Source: an uncultured Eubacterium sp.
GTDB lineage: Bacteria > Bacillota > Clostridia > Lachnospirales > Lachnospiraceae
Assembly (NCBI GenBank): GCA_900548465.1
Contig: URKY01000022.1
Coordinates: 1-38,893 of the forward strand
Length of the DNA stretch: 38,893 bases
Direction of reading: 5' to 3'
Of the stretch, positions 1 through 8,525 are shown one piece after another (position 1 is the first letter of the stretch; each line of letters starts with the position of its first letter). The translations under genes and the position numbers were made by a program. The notes under the pieces are model-generated. The model searched no databases, had not been told where the DNA came from, and worked only from the letters and a program-made list of their open reading frames with translations.

Positions 1-5
1 GTTAC

Positions 6-62
6 AAAAAAATGTCAGCAAAAAAGTTTCTTAATTAAAAACTTTAGTACTGACATTTTTTT
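6..62. terminator. bidirectional hairpin terminator at window edge
   Basis: Arms AAAAAAATGTCAG (6-18) and CTGACATTTTTTT (50-62) are complementary, with an inner hairpin AAAGTTT/AAACTTT-like around 25-45. The A/T tails at both sides would give a U-run on either strand. It sits directly after the stop codon (65-67) of the zinc-ribbon gene on the minus strand, so it most likely ends that transcript. Confidence 0.75.
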
Positions 63-64
63 AT

Positions 65-1657
65 TTAATCTTCACCATTATTGTCATCTGTTACGTTTGA
101 ATCTGAACCACTTAAACTATATGAACCGCCACTGCTTTTAGCCGGTGAAACAGTTCCATTTTCACACGATATGGCATAAACTTCACTGGAAATATTTTTT
201 CCTTTTTTGTCTGTAACTTCATATCTTACAATGTAATACTCATCATCAGATATTTTTTCTAAAGAAACATAATCAATATATGCAATATCTCCATTTTTAA
301 ATTCCATGCTTGAATTTTCAAGTTTTCCGCTGCTTATAAGGCTGTTTTTTAAGCCTTCTACAGCTGAATTGTAAGAAATTCTGTTAGGTGAGTAGTTATA
401 GGCTCTTGTAACAACATCGCTGGTTACCCCCTCACTGTCTATTGCAATGAAATAGTAAACAGAATTTGTCTTATCAAATTTTATAGGTTTAGTATATTTA
501 TTTGACTTTTCAGTAGGTATTTTTCCATCTGTTGTGTAATATACAGTACAATCGCTATCTGCTGTAACTACAATTTCACCTGTACTGCTAAAATCACCTG
601 AATCAGGTTCTACTTTTGGAGTATTTACCTTTTTAAATGAAAGAACATACTGCTCTGACATTTCCTTACTTTCCTTTTTGTTTTTATCTACAGAATATGC
701 ACGAATTGTAGTGGTTCCTTCCGTAGATAACTTGATTGGCCCCGTGTATTCTTTCTTAGAAGAATTATCTATAGGACTTGAACCATCTAATGTATAATAA
801 ATCTTTACACCTTCACTGGCAGTAAGTGTAATCTCAAGAGGTTTAGTATATTCACCTCCCGGAATACTTGCCACAGGAATTGTACCATCAAATTTTGCCA
901 ATTCATTTTGAAATTTAGCTGGTGCCGATGCAATAAGACTGTCAATCTGTGAAGTCATATCATTATTTTGATATAGAATTATAAGATCTTTGTAATAGTC
1001 AATATTACTGTCATCAACATCAATTAATAGTTCAAGATATTTAATCTGTTCCTGATCATATCCTCCAAGTAAGCCATCGACTTTATAAACCATTTCGTAT
1101 GACTGCCTTTTCTGTCCCTTGGTAAAAGCACTATTAGAAGCGTTTATATATTGGGTTCTGGCATATTCATAGTTTTTGGACTTATAAAAGCCTTCTGCCT
1201 GAGAATAATATGAATTATATTTTTTTGTCATTATAGATTTTTTTATTTCATAAGTAGAAAAAACCGCCGCTAAAATAAGGACAAATGTAATTATAATTAC
1301 AAAAATAACTTTCTTTTTACTAAGAGGTTTTTTCGTGTAATTATTTGATACTCTGGCCGAAGTACTTTCATAGTTAGGCTTTGATGTCTTTGGTTTTGAC
1401 TTCTTCTGCTTTGGATGAACTTCCTCCATGTCATTAAAAATCTTATCATTATCTTTATTATCAACAGATTCTGCCAGAGCAATTACTTTTCCGGTATCTT
1501 CTTTTCCTGATTCGATAGTAATTCCGCCTAAATCTTCTTCTGTTTTATCAATTGGTGAAAGCGTAATATCATTTTCAAAAGAGTTTATCTTTGTTCCACA
1601 TTTTGAGCAAAACATCTGATTCTCATCGCATTCACATCCACAATTAGGACATATCAT
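65..1657 (-). CDS. zinc-ribbon, single-TM protein with chitobiase-type beta repeats
   Basis: The 530-residue protein begins with a four-cysteine zinc ribbon (C3, C6, C17, C20), followed by an acidic then lysine-rich linker and one transmembrane helix at about residues 117-136. A helical TPR-like stretch (about 145-255) follows, with motifs such as AEGFYKSKNYEYA. Two tandem CHB_HEX_C_1-type beta domains sit at about 265-340 and 350-425, each with an IYYTLDG or VYYTTDG core. A last small domain of about 95 residues is unrecognised. Topology should place the ribbon in the cytosol and the beta repeats outside. I chose the ATG at 1657 because AAGGAAGG lies 8 bases before it; the alternative TTG six bases earlier is too close to that site. 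The function is unknown; a wall-sensing or scaffold role is only a guess. Confidence 0.8.
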   Translation of the reverse strand: MICPNCGCECDENQMFCSKCGTKINSFENDITLSPIDKTEEDLGGITIESGKEDTGKVIALAESVDNKDNDKIFNDMEEVHPKQKKSKPKTSKPNYESTSARVSNNYTKKPLSKKKVIFVIIITFVLILAAVFSTYEIKKSIMTKKYNSYYSQAEGFYKSKNYEYARTQYINASNSAFTKGQKRQSYEMVYKVDGLLGGYDQEQIKYLELLIDVDDSNIDYYKDLIILYQNNDMTSQIDSLIASAPAKFQNELAKFDGTIPVASIPGGEYTKPLEITLTASEGVKIYYTLDGSSPIDNSSKKEYTGPIKLSTEGTTTIRAYSVDKNKKESKEMSEQYVLSFKKVNTPKVEPDSGDFSSTGEIVVTADSDCTVYYTTDGKIPTEKSNKYTKPIKFDKTNSVYYFIAIDSEGVTSDVVTRAYNYSPNRISYNSAVEGLKNSLISSGKLENSSMEFKNGDIAYIDYVSLEKISDDEYYIVRYEVTDKKGKNISSEVYAISCENGTVSPAKSSGGSYSLSGSDSNVTDDNNGED

Positions 1658-1757
1658 ATACAATTCCTTCCTTCAATTATTTATTACTAATCTTATATAT
1701 TATAAACCTCTAAATATAAAAAGAAATATACCATATTATCATTTGTATTGTAAACAA

Positions 1758-2375
1758 TTAATTGTTGTTTTGATTTTTTGAAAAAACACATCCACAAAAG
1801 TTTTGCCGATAAAGATTATATTCCTTTGACAATTCAATTGAACGTTTATAGCCGTTTTTCTTTTTAAAATCAGAGAACAAATATGGAATTTTGTATTCTT
1901 CTGACAAATTACCACCTATTTCGTTTAGTTTATCTGCATTTTTCAAGGGACTGATAGACAATGTAGTGGTAAAATAATCATATTTGTGTTTTTGTGCATA
2001 ATCAGCTGAACGGCAAAGTCTTAATTCGTAACATTTAAAACACCGATTTCCACCTTCCCTGCATTGTTCCAGACCTTTTACCGTGTCATAAAACTCTGTA
2101 GAATTGTACTCAGCTATTACATAATCTACCTTATTGGAGAAGTTTTTTTCATTGATGAAACGAATCAGTTCTTCTGCTCTATGCCGGTATTCTGAATCTG
2201 TATCAATATTGGGATTATAAAAAAAGGCTGTTATTTCAAAATACTCTGAAAGATATTCCAAAACATAACTACTGCAGGGAGCACAACATACATGTAGTAA
2301 AAGTTTTGGTGGCTTTTCTCTTGATAATTTATTTAATGTTTCATCTAATACTTTTTGATAATTAATTTTATTCAT
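1758..2375 (-). CDS. queH: epoxyqueuosine reductase QueH (DUF208)
   Basis: This 205-residue protein reduces epoxyqueuosine to queuosine in tRNA, the last step of queuosine synthesis. It is the cobalamin-independent, non-homologous replacement for QueG. The family's cysteine pattern is visible: LLLHVCCAPCSS near residue 30, CREGGNRCFKC near 105-115, and FCGCVF near the C-terminus, which in the family bind an iron-sulfur cluster and a second metal centre. Length matches the family. The start ATG at 2375 has GAGG 6-9 bases upstream. It lies just downstream of the Nudix gene but is separated from it by a hairpin terminator at 2387-2411, so the two are probably only partly co-transcribed. Confidence 0.93.
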   Translation of the reverse strand: MNKINYQKVLDETLNKLSREKPPKLLLHVCCAPCSSYVLEYLSEYFEITAFFYNPNIDTDSEYRHRAEELIRFINEKNFSNKVDYVIAEYNSTEFYDTVKGLEQCREGGNRCFKCYELRLCRSADYAQKHKYDYFTTTLSISPLKNADKLNEIGGNLSEEYKIPYLFSDFKKKNGYKRSIELSKEYNLYRQNFCGCVFSKNQNNN

Positions 2376-2386
2376 ATTACCTCGTC

Positions 2387-2411
2387 AAAAAAGACAGGAT
2401 TCCCTGCCTTT
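2387..2411 (-). terminator. Rho-independent terminator after the Nudix gene
   Basis: On the minus strand AAAGGCAGG (2411-2403), a 4-base loop and CCTGTCTTT (2398-2390) form a 9-bp stem with one G-U pair, followed by a run of U residues. The stem overlaps the Nudix stop codon (2410-2412) and precedes the queH start by about 12 bases. Confidence 0.7.
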
Positions 2412-2880
2412 ATAAATGTTTTTTTGAGTATGTTTTTCGTGATTTTTTTCCTGTTGGAAACAGTTTTAAGTACATTTCATAAGCCTGCTTAAGAATTTCC
2501 TTTTCGTTCGGAAATTTTAACAGATGATATGCTTCTATATACTTGTAGTAACCGGAATCATAAAAAAATTCTTCGCGTTGTGGTTTGCTATAATAGTTAT
2601 CTGACGTCATCAAATACCAGTGAACTTCCTTATCAACAACATTTTTCGGAATATTAAAGGAATAATGGCTCTTTCCAACATATTCAATAATATTTCCGCT
2701 GACACCGGTTTCCTCTTTAACTTCCCGTAGAGCAGTTTCCTCATGAGTTTCGCCTTCCTCTACAGTTCCCTTAGGTAAAACCCATCCTTCGTATCTATTG
2801 CGATAATTTTTGTATAATAATAAGATTTTGCCTCTATATATAACCACACCACCACAGCTGATTGCTTTAACCATATGCAA
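2410..2880 (-). CDS. Nudix family hydrolase
   Basis: This 156-residue Nudix enzyme cleaves a nucleoside diphosphate linked to some moiety X; the substrate cannot be read from sequence. The Nudix box is complete at about residues 38-60: GTVEEGETHEET, then REVKEETG, fitting G-x5-E-x7-REU-x-EE-x-G-U, with the glutamates that bind Mg2+. The N-terminal segment AISCGGVVIYRGKILLLYKN and LPKG are typical of the Ap4A-hydrolase or MutT-like branch. The C-terminus is a basic tail. GGAGGG lies 5 bases before the ATG at 2880; a second in-frame ATG two codons later is an alternative start. The gene lies between the PBP gene and queH on the same strand. Confidence 0.88.
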   Translation of the reverse strand: MHMVKAISCGGVVIYRGKILLLYKNYRNRYEGWVLPKGTVEEGETHEETALREVKEETGVSGNIIEYVGKSHYSFNIPKNVVDKEVHWYLMTSDNYYSKPQREEFFYDSGYYKYIEAYHLLKFPNEKEILKQAYEMYLKLFPTGKKSRKTYSKKHL

Positions 2881-2982
2881 CCCTCCATATAAAGTGTGCC
2901 AATTGAAAACTATTATAAGTATACAGTAATCTGCATATCAATGCAATATTTCATCAAAAAACAAATCAATTTAATGTTAACT

Positions 2983-4470
2983 TTAATCAAAATAATTGTC
3001 AAAAATTTCTTTTGCACAGTTTACGGCAGAATTGCTCCCTTCAGGCATTTTTTCAATAACAACTGCAATGGCAATTTTCTTTTTTCCTTTTTTTGCAAAT
3101 CCTACAAACCATGAGTTTACATTATCTTTTTTATCAATTTCTGCAGTTCCCGTTTTGCCATAGGCCTTATAATCTGCATTTGCCATAATTTTTCCTGTAC
3201 CATATGTACATACGGCAGACATATATTTTCTTAACTGTTTTGCTTCATCACTTGTCATCAAATTTTTGTACTTCTGTTCTTTCGTCTGTTTTACAATATT
3301 ACTACTGCTGTTTTCGACTTTATCAATAATGTAAGGTTTCATCAGAACACCGTCATTGGCAATAGCTGACGCAATCATTGCCATATGTGCAGGTGAAACC
3401 GTTGTTTTTCCCTGACCAATACTTGTCTGTGTAATATCAAACTGTGTTGATGTACTATCAAGTGCGAAAACACTCTGATTATAATCTATATCTAACGGAA
3501 GATCCTTATTAAATAATAAATCTTCTGCTGTTTTTCTGTATTTTGTAACATCCAGTTTATCCCCAATTGTAGAAAAGGCGCTGTTGCATGAATGAGCGAA
3601 GGCCTCTGTAAGATCTTCGCTTCCATGGGCTGTTCCATCAAAACATTTAATGGAGAACCCTTTAAATCTGGCTTTTCCATCACAGTAATAATTGAATTTA
3701 TTATAATTTTTGTTTTCCCTCATATAATCAAGGGTAGTTACTATTTTAAATATTGATCCCGGAATATACTTACCCTGAGTTGCTCTGTTTACCAGACGTG
3801 AATCACTTGAATCATTTATTATATCCTCCCATTTTGTATCAATTGTAAGTGGATCATAGGATGGACGTGAAGCCATTGCAAGAATTGCTCCCGTATCAGG
3901 ATTCATAATAAATGCCGCCCCATCATACCCTTCCAGACTTTCGTAAGCAGCCTTTTGTGTTGATACACTGAAAGTTGTATATACATCACAGCCCTTTTCC
4001 GTTGTATGAGAAAAATCATCTATAATTTTTTGGAAAGCACTGGTCTGGGAAGAAAGCAAATCATAATTGCATATTTTTTCTAAACCATATTTACCATGGG
4101 TAGTTATACCAATGGCATGTGCAAAAGTCTTTCCATACGGATATTCTCTTGTATCGTCAGATAAATCCTCATCTGTACCTTTTGTATCCGTGTATGCAAG
4201 TTTTTTGCCACTTTTACTGTATATTGTACCTCTTACAACCTTAGAAGAATTACTGTCAATTCTTTTATTATAAGGGTTATTTAATATTTTACGGCTATCA
4301 ACCACAACAAAATGAGCGTAATAGCAAATCATAAAGACAAATATTATTGAAAATACTATTGTGGTGACCATAGCTTCTTTGTTTAATTTTTTTCTATCTC
4401 TTTGAATTGATTTTGATTTCCTGCGTGTTTTCGAGTCCTGAGATTTTCGCTGTATTTCTCGCCTTGACAT
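2983..4470 (-). CDS. class B penicillin-binding protein (transpeptidase)
   Basis: This 495-residue peptidoglycan transpeptidase crosslinks stem peptides on the outer face of the membrane. After a very basic cytosolic N-terminus (residues 1-34) there is one membrane helix (about 35-57). The transpeptidase domain carries all three active-site motifs: SIFK (S239 nucleophile, K242), SCN (294-296) and KTG (439-441). It is shorter than PBP2x or SpoVD and has no PASTA domains, resembling the PbpA-type partner found next to RodA/FtsW genes. The start overlaps the upstream glycosyltransferase gene by 77 bases in another frame. GGAGG lies 9 bases before the ATG, which supports this start and suggests translational coupling. 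Confidence 0.92.
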   Translation of the reverse strand: MSRREIQRKSQDSKTRRKSKSIQRDRKKLNKEAMVTTIVFSIIFVFMICYYAHFVVVDSRKILNNPYNKRIDSNSSKVVRGTIYSKSGKKLAYTDTKGTDEDLSDDTREYPYGKTFAHAIGITTHGKYGLEKICNYDLLSSQTSAFQKIIDDFSHTTEKGCDVYTTFSVSTQKAAYESLEGYDGAAFIMNPDTGAILAMASRPSYDPLTIDTKWEDIINDSSDSRLVNRATQGKYIPGSIFKIVTTLDYMRENKNYNKFNYYCDGKARFKGFSIKCFDGTAHGSEDLTEAFAHSCNSAFSTIGDKLDVTKYRKTAEDLLFNKDLPLDIDYNQSVFALDSTSTQFDITQTSIGQGKTTVSPAHMAMIASAIANDGVLMKPYIIDKVENSSSNIVKQTKEQKYKNLMTSDEAKQLRKYMSAVCTYGTGKIMANADYKAYGKTGTAEIDKKDNVNSWFVGFAKKGKKKIAIAVVIEKMPEGSNSAVNCAKEIFDNYFD

Positions 4471-5818
4471 TTCTTCTATCCTCCACTGCCTTTTTCTTTC
4501 TTACAGGTACCTGTGTTGTTCCTACTATGGATAACCCCTGAATTATTGCAAATACAATCAGGGTACTTATAATGGAACTGCCACCATAACTTAATAACGG
4601 TAAAGTTACACCTGTAGAAGGAATCATTTTTATTGCTCCACCTACAGTTAATATTATCTGGAATGCGTATTGTATTCCTAGTCCTACACAAACTAATTTA
4701 TTAAATGTATTAAGCTGTTGCATTGCTGTTACTAAAAAGACAATGAAACATGTAAGGCATACTAATATTAAAAGCATGCCAAAAACAGCTCCAAATTCTT
4801 CTCCAACGGCTGAAAATATGAAATCCTGTTCCACCTCTGGTACATAATTTGGTTTTCCCTGATATAATCCTGTACCGGTAAAACCACCATTTCCAAGGGC
4901 AAACAATGAATGTGCAACCTGATATCCTGCACCGGAGATTGTGGACCATGGATCTTTCCAAGCAACAACTCGGGTCTGAACATGACTAAATAATTTATAT
5001 GCCACAAGTGATGCAACAGAAAATCCTGCAAATCCCAACACAAGATATCTTGCCTTGTGAGTTCCAACATACACCATAAATACATAAATCATAAAGTAGA
5101 TTAAGGCACTTCCCAGGTCTGTTGATAGAACAAGTATGATAACATGCAATCCTGCCATAATTGCCGAAAGAACTATATGTTTAAAGGATGTTGATTTGGC
5201 AAGCATTCCTGCTACAAAAAAAACAAATATAATTTTCACAAATTCTGACGGCTGGAACTGAAATCCACCTATTTTAAGTGCTAAGTAGGCACCCTTTGAT
5301 TTATCCCCAAGCAATAAAACTGCTGTTAAAAGTCCAATTCCAACAAAACAATATATCCATGTAAAGGATTTCCATGTATCATATCTGCTCATAAGAAACG
5401 GAACAATAAGAGATAACATTGACACTACGGCAACCATAATAAACTGTCTTATACTACTCTTAAAATTCAGTCGTGCAAGCATTATAAATCCAATTGTTAA
5501 AAGCATGCACATATTACTCAAAATTGCTTTGTTTATGTTCGGATAAATAATTGGGAAAATTCCAAGAACAACAATCAAATAACAAAGCTGTGCCCCACCA
5601 AGGACAATTACGCCGATATCCGTTGTGTCCGTCTGATTCATATATATCGTCACTATTCCCAATAAATACGTTAGAAAAATTATTCCGTTTTGTCTTTGAA
5701 AGATTCCTGATGCCCTGTATGGATTTTTGCATTTTAATGCGCAAAAACACTCAATAGTATAAAATAGCATCAGCAATATAAATAAATATTTAGTTACAAT
5801 GATTAGAAAAGTACTCAT
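4394..5818 (-). CDS. SEDS glycosyltransferase (FtsW/RodA/SpoVE family)
   Basis: This 474-residue polytopic membrane protein, with about ten hydrophobic helices, polymerises lipid II into glycan strands together with its class B PBP partner. SEDS hallmarks are present: KIGGFQFQPSEFVKI in the middle, STDLGSALIYF, the extracellular segment with DPWSTISGAGYQVAHSLFALG and GLYQGKPNYVPEVEQDFIFSAVGEEFG, and near the C-terminus TGVTLPLLSYGGSSI. A basic cytosolic tail follows the last helix. The partner PBP gene overlaps its 3' end. Upstream, 20 bases away, is the U32 peptidase gene. RodA, FtsW and SpoVE cannot be told apart from sequence alone; the pairing with a short PBP favours a PbpA/RodA-like pair. 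Confidence 0.93.
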   Translation of the reverse strand: MSTFLIIVTKYLFILLMLFYTIECFCALKCKNPYRASGIFQRQNGIIFLTYLLGIVTIYMNQTDTTDIGVIVLGGAQLCYLIVVLGIFPIIYPNINKAILSNMCMLLTIGFIMLARLNFKSSIRQFIMVAVVSMLSLIVPFLMSRYDTWKSFTWIYCFVGIGLLTAVLLLGDKSKGAYLALKIGGFQFQPSEFVKIIFVFFVAGMLAKSTSFKHIVLSAIMAGLHVIILVLSTDLGSALIYFMIYVFMVYVGTHKARYLVLGFAGFSVASLVAYKLFSHVQTRVVAWKDPWSTISGAGYQVAHSLFALGNGGFTGTGLYQGKPNYVPEVEQDFIFSAVGEEFGAVFGMLLILVCLTCFIVFLVTAMQQLNTFNKLVCVGLGIQYAFQIILTVGGAIKMIPSTGVTLPLLSYGGSSIISTLIVFAIIQGLSIVGTTQVPVRKKKAVEDRRNVKARNTAKISGLENTQEIKINSKR

Positions 5819-5838
5819 CTTTTATCTCCAATATTTTT

Positions 5839-7995
5839 TTACAATACACCTCTTTTAAAGTGACCTCTTGTAGAGGCATTTTCTTCTGTCACTACCACAT
5901 CTTCAAAGAAACTTTGAACTGCTTTATTCAGAATTCTTTCTGTTTCTTTTTCACTTTCCCGGGAAAACATCAACCGCACTGAAGAAGGCGACATTCTTTT
6001 AATATTTCCCGAATAACTAATTAATGATAACGGATTACAATTATACATAATGTTATAACATGAACTGCATACACATTTTGTTTTAAAAATATTACCTAAT
6101 CTGTCTTTTATTGAATAGGTTTCATTAGCATGAGTGCAGTTATCACATGTCTTCAGACAACATCCTGCTGAAATCATAACCGGTATATATCCATATACTA
6201 TGAATTCCTCTCCACTACATCCCCTGTAAATTAATTCTTTTTGATTTAATTCTATAGGTGTTGTAGTTATAACATTTTCATGTAAATTATAGTATTCTTT
6301 TGAAATTTTATTATATGCATAAACATTATAATCAAAAACATAATTAATTTCCATATCTAATGTTTTTAAATATTCATACTCTTCAATATTTCTTATAAGA
6401 ACACCATCAATAAGTTTAACGTAATTTCTCATAGTTTTATTGAAGACATCTTTTTCTTTTTTTCTAAACACATAAGGCATTGCAATATAAAGCAGTTTTC
6501 CTGCATTATGGATTTTAGAAATTAAATCCTTAATCATATTATTTTGTAATATGAAACTTTCTATATAAATAACCGAAACATATTGATTTTTTAAAGCAAC
6601 TTCAAGCTGTTTTATATCTGAAACAAGAACATTTAGTTTAAAACCCTGCTTCTGAAAGTTTTCTTCATTTAAAGCTTTTTTCTTTACGGCGTTATTTCTT
6701 TTATCTTTTTCCCTATAATAACAATATATTTTTTCAATTAATTGTCTTCGTAAATCATTTAAAGCACCTATTGGAACAAACAGTCCATCATCCATATCTA
6801 CTGTAATTTTATCTACTATAAACTCCGTATTACCTGTTTTCTTCATTTGCTTCTCAATAGTTTCCAAATCAATCGGTTTGTTTTTTGCAACAAAAGGAAT
6901 TCCCCCTTCAACAGATATTTCATTCCCCTGAACTTTAGTTGTAGCAACAATATTCTTATTTTCTTTAAATGTAATATTTATATTAATATGTTTTTTTAAC
7001 TGTTTTCCACTGTATGTTTCTTTTAAATATGTGGTAAATTCCCGGTTTTCTTCCCTAAATTCCGGTTTCTTTAAGGAAATCATATTTTTCCCATTATGAA
7101 CCTTATAATAACTACTGCTAAATCCGTTTCTGTTAAACAAATCAGCTAATAAATTAAGGTCTTTTTTATCAACTCTGTAATTGTCCGGATTGTTTAAATA
7201 TAAATCAATATATTTTCTGTAGATGCTTACAACACCTGCTATATATTCAAGTTTTTTCATTCTTCCTTCAATTTTCAATGAAAAAACACCTGCTTCAATT
7301 ATTTCAGGTAAAATTTCTAATGTGCATATATCTTTAGGACTCAAAACATATTTTGAATTGCCGGGATTGATAATTTTTCCGTCTTTTATTACATCATATT
7401 CCATGCGGCATGGCTGGGCACAACGTCCTCTGTTCCCACTTCTTCCACCAATAAAACTGCTTAGAAGACATTGTCCTGAATAGCAGTAACATAATGCACC
7501 ATGAACAAAACTTTCTATTTCTATTCCTGTACTTTTGTATATAGTAGAAATTTCTTCTAAAGATAACTCCCTTGGCATTACCAGTCTTTTTACGCCAAGG
7601 TCCTTTAAAGTGTTCGCAGTGTATTCTCCGGTAATTGTCATTTGTGTACTGGCATGAATAGCTAAGTCAGGAAAACATTCCCTAATAAAAAGCAATACTC
7701 CCATATCCTGAACAATTACAGCATCCAATCCCGCATTATACAGTGGCAACAAATAATCAAACAAGTTAGTTTCTATTTCATTGTCCTTTATTAAAGTATT
7801 AACTGTTAGATATATTTTTTTGCAATTTATATGTGCGTATTCAATAACCTCAATTAACTGTTCTTTTGTTAAATTGTTTGCACTTGCTCTTGCACCAAAT
7901 AGTTCTCCGCCAACATATACCGCATCAGCTCCTGCGTTTAGAGCCGCTATTACACTTTCGTAGGAACCACCCGGGGCTAATAACTCAACTTTCAT
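5839..7995 (-). CDS. U32 family peptidase with DUF3656 domain (RlhA-like)
   Basis: This 718-residue protein starts with the U32 TIM-barrel signature VELLAPGGSYESVIAALNAGADAVYVGG. It has the family motif around residues 165-200, ESFVHGALCYCYSGQCLLSS followed by GGRSGNRGRCAQPCR, whose cysteines are thought to hold an iron-sulfur cluster. The long C-terminal half fits the DUF3656 (collagenase-like) extension and has another cysteine cluster near 610-650 (CCLKTCDNCTH, CVCSSCYN). In E. coli the same architecture (RlhA) is needed for hydroxylation of 23S rRNA C2501; other U32 members are tRNA-modifying. An RNA-modification role is therefore more likely than proteolysis, but this is inference. GGAG lies a few bases before the ATG. 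Confidence 0.88.
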   Translation of the reverse strand: MKVELLAPGGSYESVIAALNAGADAVYVGGELFGARASANNLTKEQLIEVIEYAHINCKKIYLTVNTLIKDNEIETNLFDYLLPLYNAGLDAVIVQDMGVLLFIRECFPDLAIHASTQMTITGEYTANTLKDLGVKRLVMPRELSLEEISTIYKSTGIEIESFVHGALCYCYSGQCLLSSFIGGRSGNRGRCAQPCRMEYDVIKDGKIINPGNSKYVLSPKDICTLEILPEIIEAGVFSLKIEGRMKKLEYIAGVVSIYRKYIDLYLNNPDNYRVDKKDLNLLADLFNRNGFSSSYYKVHNGKNMISLKKPEFREENREFTTYLKETYSGKQLKKHININITFKENKNIVATTKVQGNEISVEGGIPFVAKNKPIDLETIEKQMKKTGNTEFIVDKITVDMDDGLFVPIGALNDLRRQLIEKIYCYYREKDKRNNAVKKKALNEENFQKQGFKLNVLVSDIKQLEVALKNQYVSVIYIESFILQNNMIKDLISKIHNAGKLLYIAMPYVFRKKEKDVFNKTMRNYVKLIDGVLIRNIEEYEYLKTLDMEINYVFDYNVYAYNKISKEYYNLHENVITTTPIELNQKELIYRGCSGEEFIVYGYIPVMISAGCCLKTCDNCTHANETYSIKDRLGNIFKTKCVCSSCYNIMYNCNPLSLISYSGNIKRMSPSSVRLMFSRESEKETERILNKAVQSFFEDVVVTEENASTRGHFKRGVL

Positions 7996-8013
7996 AAAAT
8001 CTCCTGATTATAA

Positions 8014-8043
8014 GAAACGACCAGACCTAAGCCTGATCGTTTC
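8014..8043 (-). terminator. hairpin between zapA and the U32 gene
   Basis: GAAACGAccag (8014-8024) and ctgaTCGTTTC (8033-8043) pair with one mismatch (a G-U pair on the minus strand) around an 8-base loop. It lies 4 bases past the zapA stop. The following U-run is weak (UUUCUUAU), so it may only attenuate read-through into the U32 gene. Confidence 0.5.
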
Positions 8044-8046
8044 ACA

Positions 8047-8445
8047 TTATTTTTTAAGTTCTGTTTGAAGCTTTACAATCTCTTTTTCAAGATTTTTAAT
8101 TTTTTCTAAAGCCTCGTTTAATTCTGCTGTTGCTGTATCCGCCTTAGAATCAGATACAATCAACTCATGCTTCAAGTCATATACTTCCTTCTCTTTTAAT
8201 TCTAAATCGTTCTCAAGCAAATCTGCCTGTTTTTTCGCTTTAAAATAATCATTTGCAATATTAATTTCAAGAAGTATTCTCTGCATATCCATACTTTGCA
8301 GACGATAATTATCATTTTGTTTAAAATCTAAGATCATATTATTGATATAAGTGGCAACTTTCTGTAAATATGCTTCACTTTCAAAACCGCCAATATTGTA
8401 AATTTTTCCATCAATAATGACATCTATGTAATTTTTTGATGACAT
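8047..8445 (-). CDS. zapA: cell division protein ZapA
   Basis: This 132-residue protein has the ZapA fold signature at its N-terminus: an NYIDVIIDGKIYNIGGFESE beta segment, then the helix with KVATYINNMI and the conserved patch around RILLEINIANDYFKAK. A long C-terminal coiled coil (about residues 70-132) is rich in K, E and L heptads. ZapA binds and bundles FtsZ filaments at midcell. The protein is longer than Bacillus ZapA (about 85 residues) but typical of Clostridia, where the zapA gene is often followed by a U32 peptidase gene as here. AAGGAGAAAG lies just before the ATG. Confidence 0.9.
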   Translation of the reverse strand: MSSKNYIDVIIDGKIYNIGGFESEAYLQKVATYINNMILDFKQNDNYRLQSMDMQRILLEINIANDYFKAKKQADLLENDLELKEKEVYDLKHELIVSDSKADTATAELNEALEKIKNLEKEIVKLQTELKK

Positions 8446-8525
8446 AACTTTCTCCTTATGTGTATAAAATCAAACACTATAATATCACAAGTTTATTAAA
8501 AATCAAAGGAATATTATTTAGCAAA

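Noticed and set aside
5839..7995. Calling the U32 protein a secreted collagenase
   Set aside because: There is no signal peptide, and characterised relatives with this domain layout act on RNA in the cytosol.
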